A stretch of 64,000 bases of DNA from Roridomyces roridus (lineage: Eukaryota; Basidiomycota; Agaricomycetes; Agaricales; Mycenaceae). A program made the translations under genes and the position numbers. Where the stretch lies: assembly GCA_029378245.1 (NCBI GenBank), contig JARKIF010000014.1, positions 496,001 through 560,000 on the forward strand. Direction: 5' to 3'. Under the pieces are notes generated by a model. It was not told the DNA's origin. It made no database searches and was given only the letters and a program-made list of their open reading frames with translations. Positions 39,781 to 51,131 of the stretch are shown here, one piece after another; within the stretch, counting starts at the first letter, position 1; the number at the start of each line of letters is the position of its first letter.

Positions 39781-41257
39781 ATGGACATTCCCAAATCTGC
39801 AAAGAAACGCAAGTTGACGGACAAGTCCTTGCCAAATGCCATTCTCCACAGCCCAGACTTTGCCCAGGACTCGGCTATGTACCAGGATCTGCTTGCCATG
39901 GAACGCAAGCTCGACTGGACCATCGTTCGCAAGAAGGCAGAGATTCAGGACGCCCTCGTCAGGAACCCGAGCACAACCCGCACTCTCCGCATATTCATCA
40001 GCCACACCGCCTCGGGGCAGTCATGGCAGACATCTCCAGACCTCAATGACCCACCCAACTTTGACACTGGAGAGGGCATCCCTGCATGGGCACTAAGGAT
40101 CGAAGGCCGCTTGCTGGAGGTCAGCTGTCATGGCATTCATCCCTCGCGTTCTCAACCTCTTCCAGCTCCCGGGCCAGCGCGCCAAAGACAAAGGCCCAGT
40201 CCGCAAATTCTCCACCTTTATCAAGCGCATGATCGTTGAACTTGACCGCGACCCCACTCTATATCCAGACGGAAACATTGTCGAGGTATCGTGTTCCCGT
40301 GTTTTCCGTGCAATCTTTCTCATTTCTGCAGTGGCCACGTGCAACTGGCTCACAGAACCCGCCTCTGGATGGTTTCACCATCCGACGCAAGGGCGACGCC
40401 CCCACCAAAGTTCGCCTTGTCATGTACCTAGAACATTACCCCGAGCAATTCAGAGTCATACCTGAACTCGGTAAGAATCCCTCTTTTTTCCTTTCGCCGA
40501 CTAGAGCCTCCCAGGAAATATCTTGGGCATCAAGGAGGACAGTCGCATCGGCATCATTCAAGCTTTGTGGAATTATATCAAAATCCAAGGCCTCCAAGAC
40601 AAGGCAGACCGACGGCTAGTTCGCGCCGACGACAAGCTACGAGCTGTATGTTTGCTTGAATATCCGACTCCGTTTTCTTTATTTACAAGGCAACTAGATC
40701 TTCAACGGAGACACTATAGCATTCCAAAAGCTTCCAGAACTCGTAAATCGCTGTCTCGCCGCTCCAGACCCCATCGTGCTCAATTACATGGTCAACCCGA
40801 CGATTCCTGCCCCCGAGCGCCCAATGGCATGGGACGTGGAACTCAAAATGGAGGACGCCGCTCTCAAAGGGCGCATGGCGGTGATGGTGCAAGCTAGCAA
40901 GGAGAGCATGCAAAACATGGCTACAATGGACGACGAGGTGCTGTCTGCGCATTTCCTCGCGTCTACCTGAAGCTCAACCAGACACAGATCGCTGCTCTTG
41001 CGCAGTCCTTGCACAACTCGCATCTGAAGCGAACATTCTTGCAGTCGTTTGCGCGGGACCCAGCCCAATTTATACAGACCTGGTTAGAATCGCAGTCGCG
41101 TGATTTGGAAACGGTGCTCGGGACGGGAGTCACGGATGCGCCGACAATACGACAGGAGGAACTGCGTCGGAGTGAATTCTTCCGGCTGCCTTGGGTGGAG
41201 GAGGCGGTAGCTGTGCAGGAAGGGACACGGCTGGCGAGCAAGGTGCCGACTGCTTGA
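39781..41257 (+). CDS. SNF12: SWI/SNF complex SWIB-domain subunit (Snf12/SMARCD type)
   Basis: Start MDIPKSAKKRKLTDKSLPN, then LDWTIVRKKAEIQDAL, LRIFISHTASGQ, AWALRIEGRLLE, FSTFIKRMIVELD, DGFTIRRKGD and VRLVMYLEHYPEQFRV. The SWIB core reads LGIKEDSRIGIIQALWNYIKIQGLQD with DRRLVRADDKLR. C-terminal helices include MNPT-type LNYMVNPTIPAPERPMAWDVEL and HLKRTFLQSFARDPAQFI. The N-terminus is shorter than in yeast Snf12, and an upstream exon cannot be excluded. The stretch 40925-40975 needs one small intron. Divergent from SPT7 by 73 bp. Confidence 0.88.
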
Positions 41258-41353
41258 ATTTTCGTGTATATTGTACAGTGTAGTGGCTTTTATTTGTGAT
41301 TAGCAAATACCAGCGCGGCCTGACCCGTATTCCCTTCAACTTGCAACTCGAAA

Positions 41354-41658
41354 ATGTTCCTCGGCTGGAGAAAGTGGCCCACGCCTGCAAGTCCACATCC
41401 TGCTCGCGACCGCCTTGCTCTTATTACCAACCCAGATCGTTAAGCCTCTCTGGCCATTCATGGTCGCCGCGTCCATCTCATTGTACGGAATCTCCAAACT
41501 GCAGGACATGGCCGTTCGCTGTGCGTCGTCCTTTACATCCGACACGTTCCTTTTGCTGACGACAAGAACGACCAGCTCCGGAATATGCCAGTAATCCCAA
41601 GAACCCGTACGCGGCACAGATTGCTGCAGAGGAGAGAGCCAAGTTGGGAGGTCACTAG
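41354..41658 (+). CDS. ATP18: ATP synthase subunit J (Atp18)
   Basis: A small Fo membrane subunit of mitochondrial ATP synthase, about 66 residues. Exon 1 MFLGWRKWPTP joins IVKPLWPFMVAASISLYGIS, matching the family's PTPILKVYWPF and the single membrane helix. A third exon gives SPEYASNPKNPYAAQIAAEE and ends KLGGH. The first intron (41387-41435) starts GCAAGT and ends CCCAG, a GC-AG intron; unspliced, the frame stops after ITNPDR. The second runs from about 41521 to 41575. Tandem with SNF12, 96 bp downstream. Confidence 0.85.
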
Positions 41659-41797
41659 AACAGACAGACGGAGGCTGGACCCGCAGAACGAAATAGAAAA
41701 AACTTTGAGGCCTTGAATTTCTCGTCGTCGTTGCAATTCATGAGTTTGTGTACATACATCATCACCTCTTTTCCTTCCTTCCTTCATGCATTCAACA

Positions 41798-42159
41798 ATG
41801 CGACTAGCCCGCCAGCCTCTGATTCAATTCCTCGGGAAACGCTCTTGGCCTGCTAGTGCGCTGCGAGCCACCGCCCAAGTCGCCCCATGCTAATTACAGG
41901 CAGGCCCTGCTGAAGCCCACGCCCACCCAGCCGCTCCCCCAGATTTCCGCAAGGTGTTTACAAAGCCTTCATCGCCCACCAAACCGCAGAGCGGCAGTGT
42001 CTTTTCTGAATTCTGGGACGCACCCCCGCGATTTTGGCGGCCGCGTGCAAGGGAGCTGGACGAGTCTGAGATTGACGCCGTCTTGGTGCGTTCCAAAGCA
42101 GCAGCTACTTGGTCGACTGATTTATTCTTTCGCAGAGTGGAGGAGCGTCGCTACGATAA
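41798..42159 (+). CDS. Small protein, probably mitochondrial, family not identified
   Basis: Three exons give about 87 residues: MRLARQPLIQFLGKRSWPAS (Arg-rich amphipathic start resembling a mitochondrial presequence), then PAEAHAHPAAPPDFRKVF, SGSVFSEFWDAPPRFWRPR, ELDESEIDAVL and the end SGGASLR. The first intron (about 48 nt, GTGCGC...GGCAG, branch site CTAAT) and second (GTGCGT...TCGCAG) both have good signals and keep frame. I recall fungal proteins ending in a similar SEIDAI/SGGAS pattern but cannot name the family. Its stop is 19 bp from that of SCL1. Confidence 0.6.
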
Positions 42160-42178
42160 ACGTAACATAGGAATTGCA

Positions 42179-43208
42179 TTAATCCTTCTCTGCGTACGCT
42201 AACAAGTGCCGCTCGATCTCGGCTTCGTCCATGACGCGCCAAGAGCCCCGCGTTTTGACGTCCTCCTCCTCGCCCTCCGACACAATACCAATCTCAATCT
42301 CAGCAGCTTTGTAGTCCGTTGCATGGACGGTCGACATGGCTTCGATAGCCATCTGAGGGTCGTCAGAACACACGAAACGGAGCGCAAAGGACGTGGCAAA
42401 CCTCGATGACTGCAGCTCTGCTGAGATTCTTTCCCGCCTTTGCTGCATCCTCAGCGCCCCTCCCGGAATCAAGCTTCTTCCACTTTTTCTCGAGATGATT
42501 CATGGCTTCCTGTTGTTTCTGACCCGCCGCCGTCGCGTGAAAGCCGACGAAAAAGCCTGCCGGGTCGAGCTTGAAGCACTGCGGGCCAAACTCAGGGTCC
42601 ATTCCGATGAGGATCATGGCTAGAGCGCGTGAGATTGCGTTGGATCAGAGACTGCAGAAACGTACAGATTCCCAATGGCCGCATTGCAGCTCTCTGGGTG
42701 TAGACCTGGTTGATGTTGGCCATACGGCGGGCAAGCATGTCTGGCGTTATTTCGTATCCGTATTTGTACCGAAATTCGGCGGCCTCTGACCGCGCGCGGG
42801 TGACCTGTGCACGCGCGTCGGCGATGAGACCCGTCATTACGCAGCCGATGGTGGGGGTGATGCTGAACAGATGGGTCACCGTAGACGCGTCGAGCAGTTT
42901 GTCCTAGTGCTGGTTTGAGCGCAATGCATTCAAAGCTGAGGAATGCTGACAGGAACTTTCCGCTGTGTAATAACGACGGAGGTATCCTTTCCTCGGACGG
43001 CAATTGCTGTGTGGCCAGAGCCCGAGATGGCTTTGAAGGCGTATTCTACAGCACGCGATTAGCAGTAGTTGTAGTGGGGAAGGATGTTACTGACCAACTT
43101 GGTACAACCGCCCCTCGGGAGAAAATACAGTCAGATATCTGGCATGGGATGAGATTGGGCGCGGGGACGAGGGGAATTCACGGACCTGTCATAAGAAGTG
43201 CGGCTCAT
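42179..43208 (-). CDS. SCL1: 20S proteasome subunit alpha-1 (Scl1/PSMA6)
   Basis: Start MSRTSYD, then [21 protein letters not shown] (the alpha-subunit N-terminal signature), [91 protein letters not shown] and [21 protein letters not shown]. These match the alpha-1 type best. The tail AYAEKD has a lysine-rich acidic end. Alpha subunits are structural and lack the threonine nucleophile. At least five short introns. Confidence 0.93.
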
Positions 43209-43394
43209 GGTAGACGAAGAGGGAGAGAGACGCGTAAGAGGCGAGTGACACCGCCACTGATGCCTCTACAGACTTGCTTTACTTGCTTGCGATTCTACGA
43301 ACTCAATGCAACGGGCTACCATGGAAGAAATGCATTATGTGAAATGGCTCGTTGACGCGCTGTTATACGAGTAGATACATAGGTTAATTTTTTT
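43209..43394. promoter_or_regulatory. SCL1 upstream region
   Basis: Separates the SCL1 start from the bL33m stop. It contains GACACCGCCACTGATGC at 43247-43263, a 17-mer also found at 39742-39758 between SPT7 and SNF12. Confidence 0.4.
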
Positions 43395-43671
43395 CTATTG
43401 GTTTTTCTTGCCCGATTTCCGACTTTCCACAAACAAGACGCGTCGTTGGACTGTAAAAATGAGCCGGGTGGTAGGGATGGTGGATAGAGTGTATACCTGT
43501 GGGGTCGTACTTGACTGCAGAGAGTTTGGGACCCTGACGGACGCGAGTGCGGGTGTAAAAGTAGCCAGTCTGGGCGGTGGATAAGAGGCGGACGATGATG
43601 GTCCTACAAGACCGTCGGTGGAAGCTGGGCGCAGAAGAGGGTGTAACAGACCTTGCTTTGGCCTTTGCCAT
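43395..43671 (-). CDS. MRPL39: Mitochondrial ribosomal protein bL33m
   Basis: A 60-residue protein from three exons: MAKAKAR, TIIVRLLSTAQTGYFYTRTR with QGPKLSAVKYDPTV, and QRRVLFVESRKSGKKNQ. This is the bL33 pattern of the large mitoribosomal subunit: a basic start, a TGYFYTTTR-like core, KYDPxVxxHVLF. Unlike bacterial bL33, zinc-binding cysteines are absent, as in many mitochondrial members. The in-frame extension to 43758 lacks family resemblance and was not used. Divergent from OST4, 123 bp apart. Confidence 0.85.
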
Positions 43672-43794
43672 CGTCCGGGGTCGTCGTTGCAGCACAAGTC
43701 TCTGAAGCGGTAAACAAGGCCCAACGCACCTTTCTTTCTCTTCAGTACGTGTCTCCATAATGCCTCGCGTCGCTGCGACTCAAGGCCTCCACAG

Positions 43795-43920
43795 ATGATT
43801 TCTCACGGAACGTTGTACACCCTCGCGAACTCACTTGGCGTCCTCGCCATGCTCACTGTTGTGGGCTACCATTTTGTTGCCGTGAATGCAAAGTACCTCT
43901 CCAAGTCGGCCAAACCTTAG
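43795..43920 (+). CDS. OST4: Oligosaccharyltransferase mini-subunit Ost4
   Basis: A 41-residue single-exon coding sequence: MISHGTLYTLANSLGVLAML followed by TVVGYHFVAVNAKYLSKSAKP and TAG. Ost4 is a 36-45 residue one-helix subunit that bridges Stt3 and Ost3/6 in N-glycosylation. The MIS start, short lumenal N-terminus and single hydrophobic helix match. ATG directly follows a CCACAG acceptor, and GTACGT stands at about 43747, so a 5'-UTR intron ends just before the start codon. Confidence 0.85.
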   Translation: MISHGTLYTLANSLGVLAMLTVVGYHFVAVNAKYLSKSAKP

Positions 43921-44050
43921 AGTAAATCACCTGCTGCCCTACTCTCCAGTCGCTCTGTTGCCTACCATTGTGTCCCCGACTCTCGTTTGAATAAAATATC
44001 ATTTCCGAGTAGTCTGAGCATTTGTGTCCGGTAAACAAACGCCACGTTAG

Positions 44051-44838
44051 ATGCTACGACGACTTTTACTTTTCTCGACTCTGCTGCTGGCCTTTGCAGT
44101 GTCCAACGCTCTCCATTTCTACCTCGACGCGAATGAAAAACGCTGTTTCATCGAAGAGCTCCCGACCGACACCGTCGTAGAAGGTCCGCACAGCTGCTTT
44201 CCGTTCGATCACCATCCGACACGCGGTTTCCACAGGCCATTATCGCGCTCTCGAGTGGTCCGAGCAAGAAAGCGTTTATGCAGAGGATCCCAACCTAGGT
44301 ATCTGGGTCGAAGTCGACGTGCGTGTTGTTTTGCTGGAATACGAGCCCACCCTAATGGTCTCAGGAAATGGACACTGGCCACAACGTCGTCAAGACCAAA
44401 GGCCCGAGCGACGGTCGCTTCACGTTCACGTCCCATGAGGCCGGCGACCACTCCATTTGCTTATCCACAAATTACACCTCCTGGTTCTCGAGCACACACA
44501 TTCGATTATACCTCGACATTGTCGTCGGAAGCACAAAGGCCGACGCTGACCACGACCGCTCCCATGTATCCGAACTTGCGTCAAAGGTCCGAGACCTGAA
44601 CCAAAAATTGGACGACATATACCGGGAACAGCAGTACCAGCGGCAAAGAGAAGCGGATTACCGAGACCTCAGCGAGGCTACCAACGGTCGTGCGGTGTGG
44701 TACAGTTTAGCGCAGATCGTGGTGTTACTTGCTACGTGTGCTTGGCAGCTCAGGCATCTCAAGGTAAGCCCACCCTTCTCGAATTGAGCCTTGCTCAGCG
44801 TTTTCTAGCGGTTCTTCGAGGATCGTAAGATGCGGTAA
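44051..44838 (+). CDS. p24/EMP24-GP25L family cargo receptor
   Basis: A signal peptide (MLRRLLLFSTLLLAFAVSNA) precedes a GOLD domain beginning LHFYLDANEKRCFIEELP, with a conserved Cys and a second one in HSICLSTN. A coiled-coil (SELASKVRDLNQKLDDIYREQ, READYRDLSEATNGRAVW) leads to a transmembrane helix (SLAQIVVLLATCAWQLRHL). A short basic/aromatic cytosolic tail, KRFFEDRKMR, supplies FF and dibasic COPI/COPII signals. Introns at about 44185 (59 nt) and 44320. It is most like the alpha/Erp1-type branch. Confidence 0.88.
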
Positions 44839-44871
44839 CTCGTGTACATTGCAATCCATTCACATTTTTTT

Positions 44872-46187
44872 TCAATGAGTGTCGTCGAATTTAAGCAATA
44901 CCTTCTTCCCATACCGGCCGTTCGTCACTTTGTCCATCAACTCTTGCACTTTTTGGCCTGCAACTTGGTCGGAATCTTGGCCACTGATGGTGAATATCTC
45001 GTGTTCTGGTTCCTTGAGCTACAAGCGGTCAACGAGTTTGTCGGCAAGCCCAATTGAGGACGCGTACTTTGCCGTCCACGGCCAGGTCCACAAGGGTGCT
45101 GATCAATGCTTCTTGGTCGCTTCGTGAGTGGGTCTCATTCCATCGGTTCTGCATGAAGCCAGTCGCCGTGAGACCCTTGAAGAAGAACAGCGATGTGGGC
45201 AGTGATAGCGGTTCCTTGGACATGGCCCCGTAGGACACGAGATACGCGTCCTGACCGAGTAAACGTGCCATTGAGGTTGTGTCCTTGCCGCTCACACAAT
45301 TGAGGCCCAGTCGGATTCCCTGTTGAACGTAAGGAAGATGGCCTCGATTTCTGCATCTACCCACCTTGCCTGCCGTCCAGTCCTTCACGATGGACTTGGT
45401 GAGCGCACGGTCGGCCAGGTCGTCATACGTTAGCACTTCTGTCGCGCCCAGTGCTTTGAGTTTATTGCTCAAGTCCGCAAAGTCTGCCCTTGAAACAATG
45501 TTCAGGCTCCCGAAATAGGGTATGCTTGCAGACGAACCTCGCCCTGACCAAGTTGAGCGTTTTCAACCCTTTGGACGCAGCAATTTGGATGACGGCCTGG
45601 CCTACCGCACTGTTGGCCCCGTTTTGCACAACCCAGTCTTCACCCTCTTTCAGAGTCACAAAGTCGTTCAGCATGTTGTAAGCCGTCGGCGGGTTCACCT
45701 TTCCCCGTGTGTGAGCTTGCGAGGTCGAGCAGCATTAGGCTCTTGCACAGACCGTTATAGTGGCCCCAGCGACTTGAGATAATCCATCCTTCCGTGGCAG
45801 CTTGAGAACCTCCTGGGCCTTGACATTTCTGCTTGAAGCCCATGTTCCCGAGCCCGCTCTTGCAAAGACGACCCAATCCCCAGCAGTGTAGCCAGACACT
45901 CCCGATCCTACCTGGGTCACTTCGGCCAGTCCCTCTCGACCTCCGATAAATACTGCTGGTTGGCCCTCAACAAGCTCGTTGAGGGTTGGTTTCGCAGGAT
46001 AGACGCCTTGGATGGTGTTCAGGTCTGCAGGATTGATCGGCGAGAGGAGAACTTTGAGGTTGAGGGTTCCGGGAGGCGGGGTCGACAAAGGCTTGTATGT
46101 GAGCGTTTTCAGCACCTGGCCTGGCTCCCCATACTGAGTGTATACAATGGCGCGTTCAGCCCGGATGGCAGACGCTCTGAAGGCCAT
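44872..46187 (-). CDS. ETR1: Mitochondrial trans-2-enoyl-CoA reductase
   Basis: NADPH-dependent enoyl-thioester reductase of mitochondrial fatty acid synthesis (MDR superfamily). The start [20 protein letters not shown] is short and Arg-rich. Landmarks are [84 protein letters not shown] and [19 protein letters not shown]. The last exon contains [13 protein letters not shown] and ends [10 protein letters not shown]. Only 23 bp separate its start from the ARC35 stop, so its promoter overlaps that gene. Confidence 0.9.
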
Positions 46188-46210
46188 AATTACATAATTA
46201 CACGCTGTCT

Positions 46211-47275
46211 CTACCGCGTCACTAGCGTTCTGCCAGAGACAGTCTTCTTCTCCCCCGTCGCCACCTCCGTCTTGGCCCGGTTCAGCACTTTCTGGAACTC
46301 TGCCACCCGATGTCTCATCCGTGAATGCATGTACGCCTTGGAACACTTGATGTGGTAGTGCAAGTAGTCCCTGAACAGCTGAATATGCGAGATGGTCCCA
46401 GAGGCCACAGTTGCGTTGCCAAAGTGCCGAGGGAACAATACAAAGGTAACGTATCCCGTATCCTCTGTGTTCCGAAGGTCGGGAAGATGGCGGATTTCGA
46501 GAGGCGGGTCACGGTTCGAGTAGAGGACTTGGGGTGCATTTTGAATGGAAGGTTGCCGACGTGCATCGACGAATTCCTGTTGCCATATCAGAGTGTTCAA
46601 ATAGGTCCAGTTGCCCCCGACGGACCTGCAAAAAGACCTTGCCATAAATGCGATCCGTCTCGTCACGGAAGACGGTGGAGAAGATGACAGTAACACGGTC
46701 ATGGGAGGCCTGAATGTATATCGCCTCTTCGTCCCGGTAGTGAATCTGCATCAGTTCCCCGCTTCCAGTAGCAGCAGACTCGAGCCCTTTCTGGGACGCG
46801 AAAGCGTGTTCAAACGGTGCGGCCAGCGCGTTACGCTTGAAGAGGGCAATCGACATGACAAACGCATCGCGGTCCTCTGGCAAATGAGCGGCTGGGCATG
46901 CGATGATTGGCTGGTGACACACCAGGGCTAGCAGGGAGTTGCTCGAGGTCGATTTCCAAGCTGACGCTGTACTCGGGCTCGGGCTGCGGCTGGAGGAGGG
47001 CGCCATATTCACGTCGGAGCACGTCGATGGCACCATATTGAACAAGCTCATCCCAGCAGCGGATATGCATGGAGAGAAGGAGAACCGATTTACGTTCCGG
47101 GGTCGACAAATGGAATCGTACACCATCATAGTCAACGAACTGAACATCGACGGATGCTGGTCTGAAGACGCGCGGTCAGATGAGGCGACGGCGACAAGTG
47201 GGAGATTGAATACTTGGTTATCTTCTCGGAGAGGGTGGTCTGAATGATAACATTGTGGGGTTCAAGCAAGATCAT
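46211..47275 (-). CDS. ARC35: Arp2/3 complex subunit 2 (p34-Arc)
   Basis: Structural core subunit of the actin-nucleating Arp2/3 complex. Start [18 protein letters not shown]. Exons then include [35 protein letters not shown]-type [10 protein letters not shown], [21 protein letters not shown] [19 protein letters not shown], and the family C-terminus with [31 protein letters not shown] and a final [13 protein letters not shown]. Three or more short introns. Divergent from CSE1 by 108 bp. Confidence 0.92.
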
Positions 47276-47383
47276 GGCAGGAGCGGAAAGCTGTGTTTGG
47301 TACGCCAAACAACGCGCTCCTTCTTAGTCTCTTTCGACAGACCGTGGCTCCGTAACCTCCCCCAACATAGCTCCTTCTTTCAA

Positions 47384-50300
47384 ATGGCCAACACTCTCGA
47401 CTCGTCGCTACTCGACTCTTTAAATCCTACGACGCGAAAGGCCGCAGAGCAGAACCTCGATGCTCTCAGCGTACAGCCAGGATTTCTTCCCCACCTCCTC
47501 GGCCTGATCCAGGACTCCAACAAAGAACGCGCAGTCAGACTTGCCGGGAGCGTCTATCTCAAAAACGCAGCCAAGCTCCGATGGGAAGAGGCCAGTCTTT
47601 TTACTGCATTAAATGTCGTGTATTCACGACAAAAAATAGGAGGTCAATCCGCTTGCGGAGGCAGACAAAGTGGTACTTCGGCAGAGGCTTGTACCGGCCA
47701 TGATCGAGCTGTCGAAGGATGGAGCAAACAAGGCGATTCTGGCTCAAACGGCGGAGAGCATATCCCTCATCGCAGAGCTCGATTTCCCTGCAAAATGGCC
47801 TGATCTCATCGATGTGCGTTCTGCTCCTTCTTTTTCTTTCATAGTTGACTTGGCCTTCCAGCACCTGACCGCTTCACTTTCACCGGACTTGCCCTCCACA
47901 AACATTGCAATCCTCCAAACCTCTCATTCCATTTTCGCCCAGTGGCGCGCCCATGTTCGCTCCGATGTTCTTTTCACGGAAATCAATCTGGTGCTCTCCA
48001 AATTTATGGATCCTTTCCTTGGCCTTTTCAGGCACACAGCCGGCCTTCTCTTGACGCATCCACCTGCCTCCTCAGCCAACGGAGACTACGCCGCACATGC
48101 CCAGACAATGACCCTCCTCTTGGAGATATTTTACGATTTTACCTGCCAAGACTTGCCGCCGGCCATCGAAGACGCTCATGCAGAGTTTTTCAACCCCCCT
48201 GAAGGCTTGTTCCATAAATTTCTCGCTTGGAATCCTTCCGGGCTCGCTGTTGATGTGCGTCACTCCATACAGTCTCGTGAAACAACCTCTCAATTTCCCT
48301 AGCCCGATGAAACGACACCATCCTTGCCATCTCAGATCAAAACAGGAATCTTACAGATTGCAGAGGTAAGCTCATCAGGCTCGTAGTTCCATCTCTCACC
48401 GCTCATCCTAGCTCTTCCTGCAACTCTATCCCGAACAATTGCAACAATCACGGGCCATTGAATCTTTCATGGAGGGAGTCTGGGGAATGATCGGTAACAA
48501 CAGCATGCCCGGGTTAGCAGACGACGGTGTAGGTATCTTTTTTTTGCAGATACAAAACGCCTGTGCTAAATCTCCGCAGCTCGTCTCGCAGTCTCTTCGT
48601 TTCTTGTCTGCTACCATTCGGTCCAACCACTATGCTTCCTTGTTCTCTGGACCGACGCTCTCTACTATCATCCAATCCATCATCGTGCCCAATGTTCTTT
48701 TCCGGGTATCAGACGAGGAGATGTTCACGGACGATCCTCTCGAGTTCATTCGTTTGTCTCTCTTCGACTCGGCTTCTTCTTCTGCGGCTGGCCTGGCCAG
48801 TGGTGGGGCGGACGGGCGGACACGCAGGCAAGCAGCCGCTGATGTCCTCAAGGCATTAGTCGGCAGTGGATTTGAAAGAGAGGCGACGGCTGAAGTTGAA
48901 AAATGGGTTCAGATGGGCCTGGCGCAGTACAACAGTGCTACTGTCCAGGACCGTGTCGAAGGGGAGGGATGGAAGGCCAAGGACGGGGCAATTTACCTCA
49001 TGATGGCAGTCGCCACCCGAGGGTCGACTTCTCAAGTACGTCCTGGCACTCTCATTTGGTCCATTCTCATTCACACTATTTCAGCTTGGCGTGACCTCCG
49101 TTAACACTCTCGTTGATGTCGTGCAATTTTTCTCCACCAACGTCTATGCAGATCTGGAAGCCCAGGAGGGTTCAGTCCACCCCATTCTTCAAGTCGATGC
49201 AATTCGGTTCTTGTTAAGCTTCAGGAATCAAGTCAGTGTGGTGTTCTTACCCATTCCATTCCGTTTCATTAACCCTTCTTTAGTTGACGAAAGATCAACT
49301 TCTCTCGGTGCTCCCACTGCTAGTTCGACATCTCACGTCGCAAAACTATGTTACTTATACATATGCCGCGATTACAATTGACCGGATCCTGAGCATCCGG
49401 AGGGAAGGAGCGAATTTGTTCGCACAGGCTGACATTCACGACCTTGCTCCGTCTTTGTTGGCCACTCTTCTATCCAAGATAGAGAGTGCAGGGACAGCAG
49501 AGAAGGTTGCTGAGAATGACCACCTCATGAAATGTGCGGCCATTCCATACCCTCTCATTATTCAACTCACGCTCATTTTGCAGCTGCCATGCGCGTCATT
49601 CTTACCGCACGACAGACGCTCACACCTACATACGAGCAAACGCTGAACAGATTGGTGGGTATATTGGGCGTAATTTCCAAGAACCCCAGCAACCCTCTCT
49701 TTGATCAATACATCTTTGAGAGTATCTCTGGCCTGATGAGGTTCGTCGTGGAAGGTACACCTTCGACGTTGGCTACCTTTGAGGGCGCCCTTTTCGGCCC
49801 CTTTACCATCATTATACAACAAGACATAGAACGTACGGATCCAAACCGATTTCACAGCTTCATCACTCATTCACCGTCAGAGTATATTCCTTATGTTTTC
49901 CAACTACTCGCGCAGATGTTGTCTCTGCATAGCGGCGATGTACCTGAACAATACCGACCACTGTTGCCGTTACTGTTCACGCCTGCGTCGTGGCAACAGA
50001 AGGGCAGCATCCCTGGTCTTGTCAAGCTCCTCAAAGCGTTCCTCGCCCGAGACAGCGTTCAGATGATGGCGTCGGGACAGATCGCCAGCACTCTTGCGGT
50101 CGTGCAACAGAGGCTGATTCCCAGCAAACTGAATGACGTCTGGGGCTTTGAACTGCTGCAGACAGTCGTTCTGTATGTCCGCCCGTGAGTGATGTTGGCC
50201 CTCGCAGACTGTACAGCGATTAACTCGTTTTAGAGCGGACCTGCGACAGTATTTCAAGAGTGTTGTCATGACCCTTTTAACGAGAATGCAATCGAGCAAG

Positions 50301-50978
50301 ACTGACAAATTTGTCTATCTGTTTTCCAAATTCCTGTTGTATTGTATGGCCTTGGACATTGACGGCCTGGGGCCAGACTATGTCATCAGCACCATTGACG
50401 AAATCCAACCACGGTACGATGCGCCCGTTACTATTTTGAGGACCCGCTGACGAGTGAACAGACTATGGACCCAGATACTCCCCAACTTTGTCCTGCCCCA
50501 GGTACCGGTGATGCCTCAAAAGGATCGGAAACTGGTAGTCGTTGGCTTGACGCGCATGCTGACCCGGAGTTCAAGCATGTTGCAAGAACCAAATGTTCAG
50601 CTATGGTGAGATGGTCGACGTCCTCTGCAAGTCTTTCTGCTTACACAACTTAGGCCGGCGGCCTTCACTGCTCTGATGCAACTGTTCAAGAGCCAATATC
50701 TCAGTGGTGCCACACCAAGCAACAAGACGAACGACGATATGCTGTCGGTTGGCATCACAGACATCGACCAAGAAGAGCAGACCGCGGGGTACCAGGCTGC
50801 TTACTCGCGGCTTGCCGCGTCTGAAAGTGTCGAGGCGGACCCAATAGCGTATGTACGAGATCCCGAGGAGTATATGCAAAATGGGTTGAGGGAGATGAAG
50901 GGAAGGAATGGAGCGCAGCTGCAGAGACTGCTGTCTGCAGTGGACCCAAGCGTAGCCGCACAATTCAGTGTACTGTAG
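47384..50978 (+). CDS. CSE1: Importin-alpha re-exporter Cse1 (exportin-2/CAS)
   Basis: HEAT-repeat karyopherin returning importin-alpha to the cytosol with Ran-GTP. The importin-beta N-terminal domain starts MANTLDSSLLDSLNPTTRKAA, then GSVYLKNAAKLRWEE and ISLIAELDFPAKWPDLID. Landmarks are LFRHTAGLLLTHPP, LFLQLYPEQLQQS, VSDEEMFTDDPLEFIR, RTRRQAAADVLKALV, YTYAAITIDRILSIR, GILGVISKNPSNPLFDQYIF, PYVFQLLAQMLSLHSG and WQQKGSIPGLVKLLKAFL. The end is MKGRNGAQLQRLL...FSVL. About ten introns of 45-60 nt. Confidence 0.94.
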
Positions 50979-51131
50979 TTTCTACTTAGTTTCAAATTCT
51001 TACCAGATTTTTGCACCGCGTCACGTGTGACACTCATCATCACCCGATTCCTCCACCCGTTCCTTCCGCTCGAGAGTAAGCCCTTGTCTTCATTCCCTCT
51101 CTTTTTCTAAAGCCCGTACCGCTCAGGAACC

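Noticed and set aside
39708..40005. N-terminal extension of SPT7 to an ATG at 40005
   Set aside because: It would run antisense through the SNF12 first exon and shows no Spt7 similarity.
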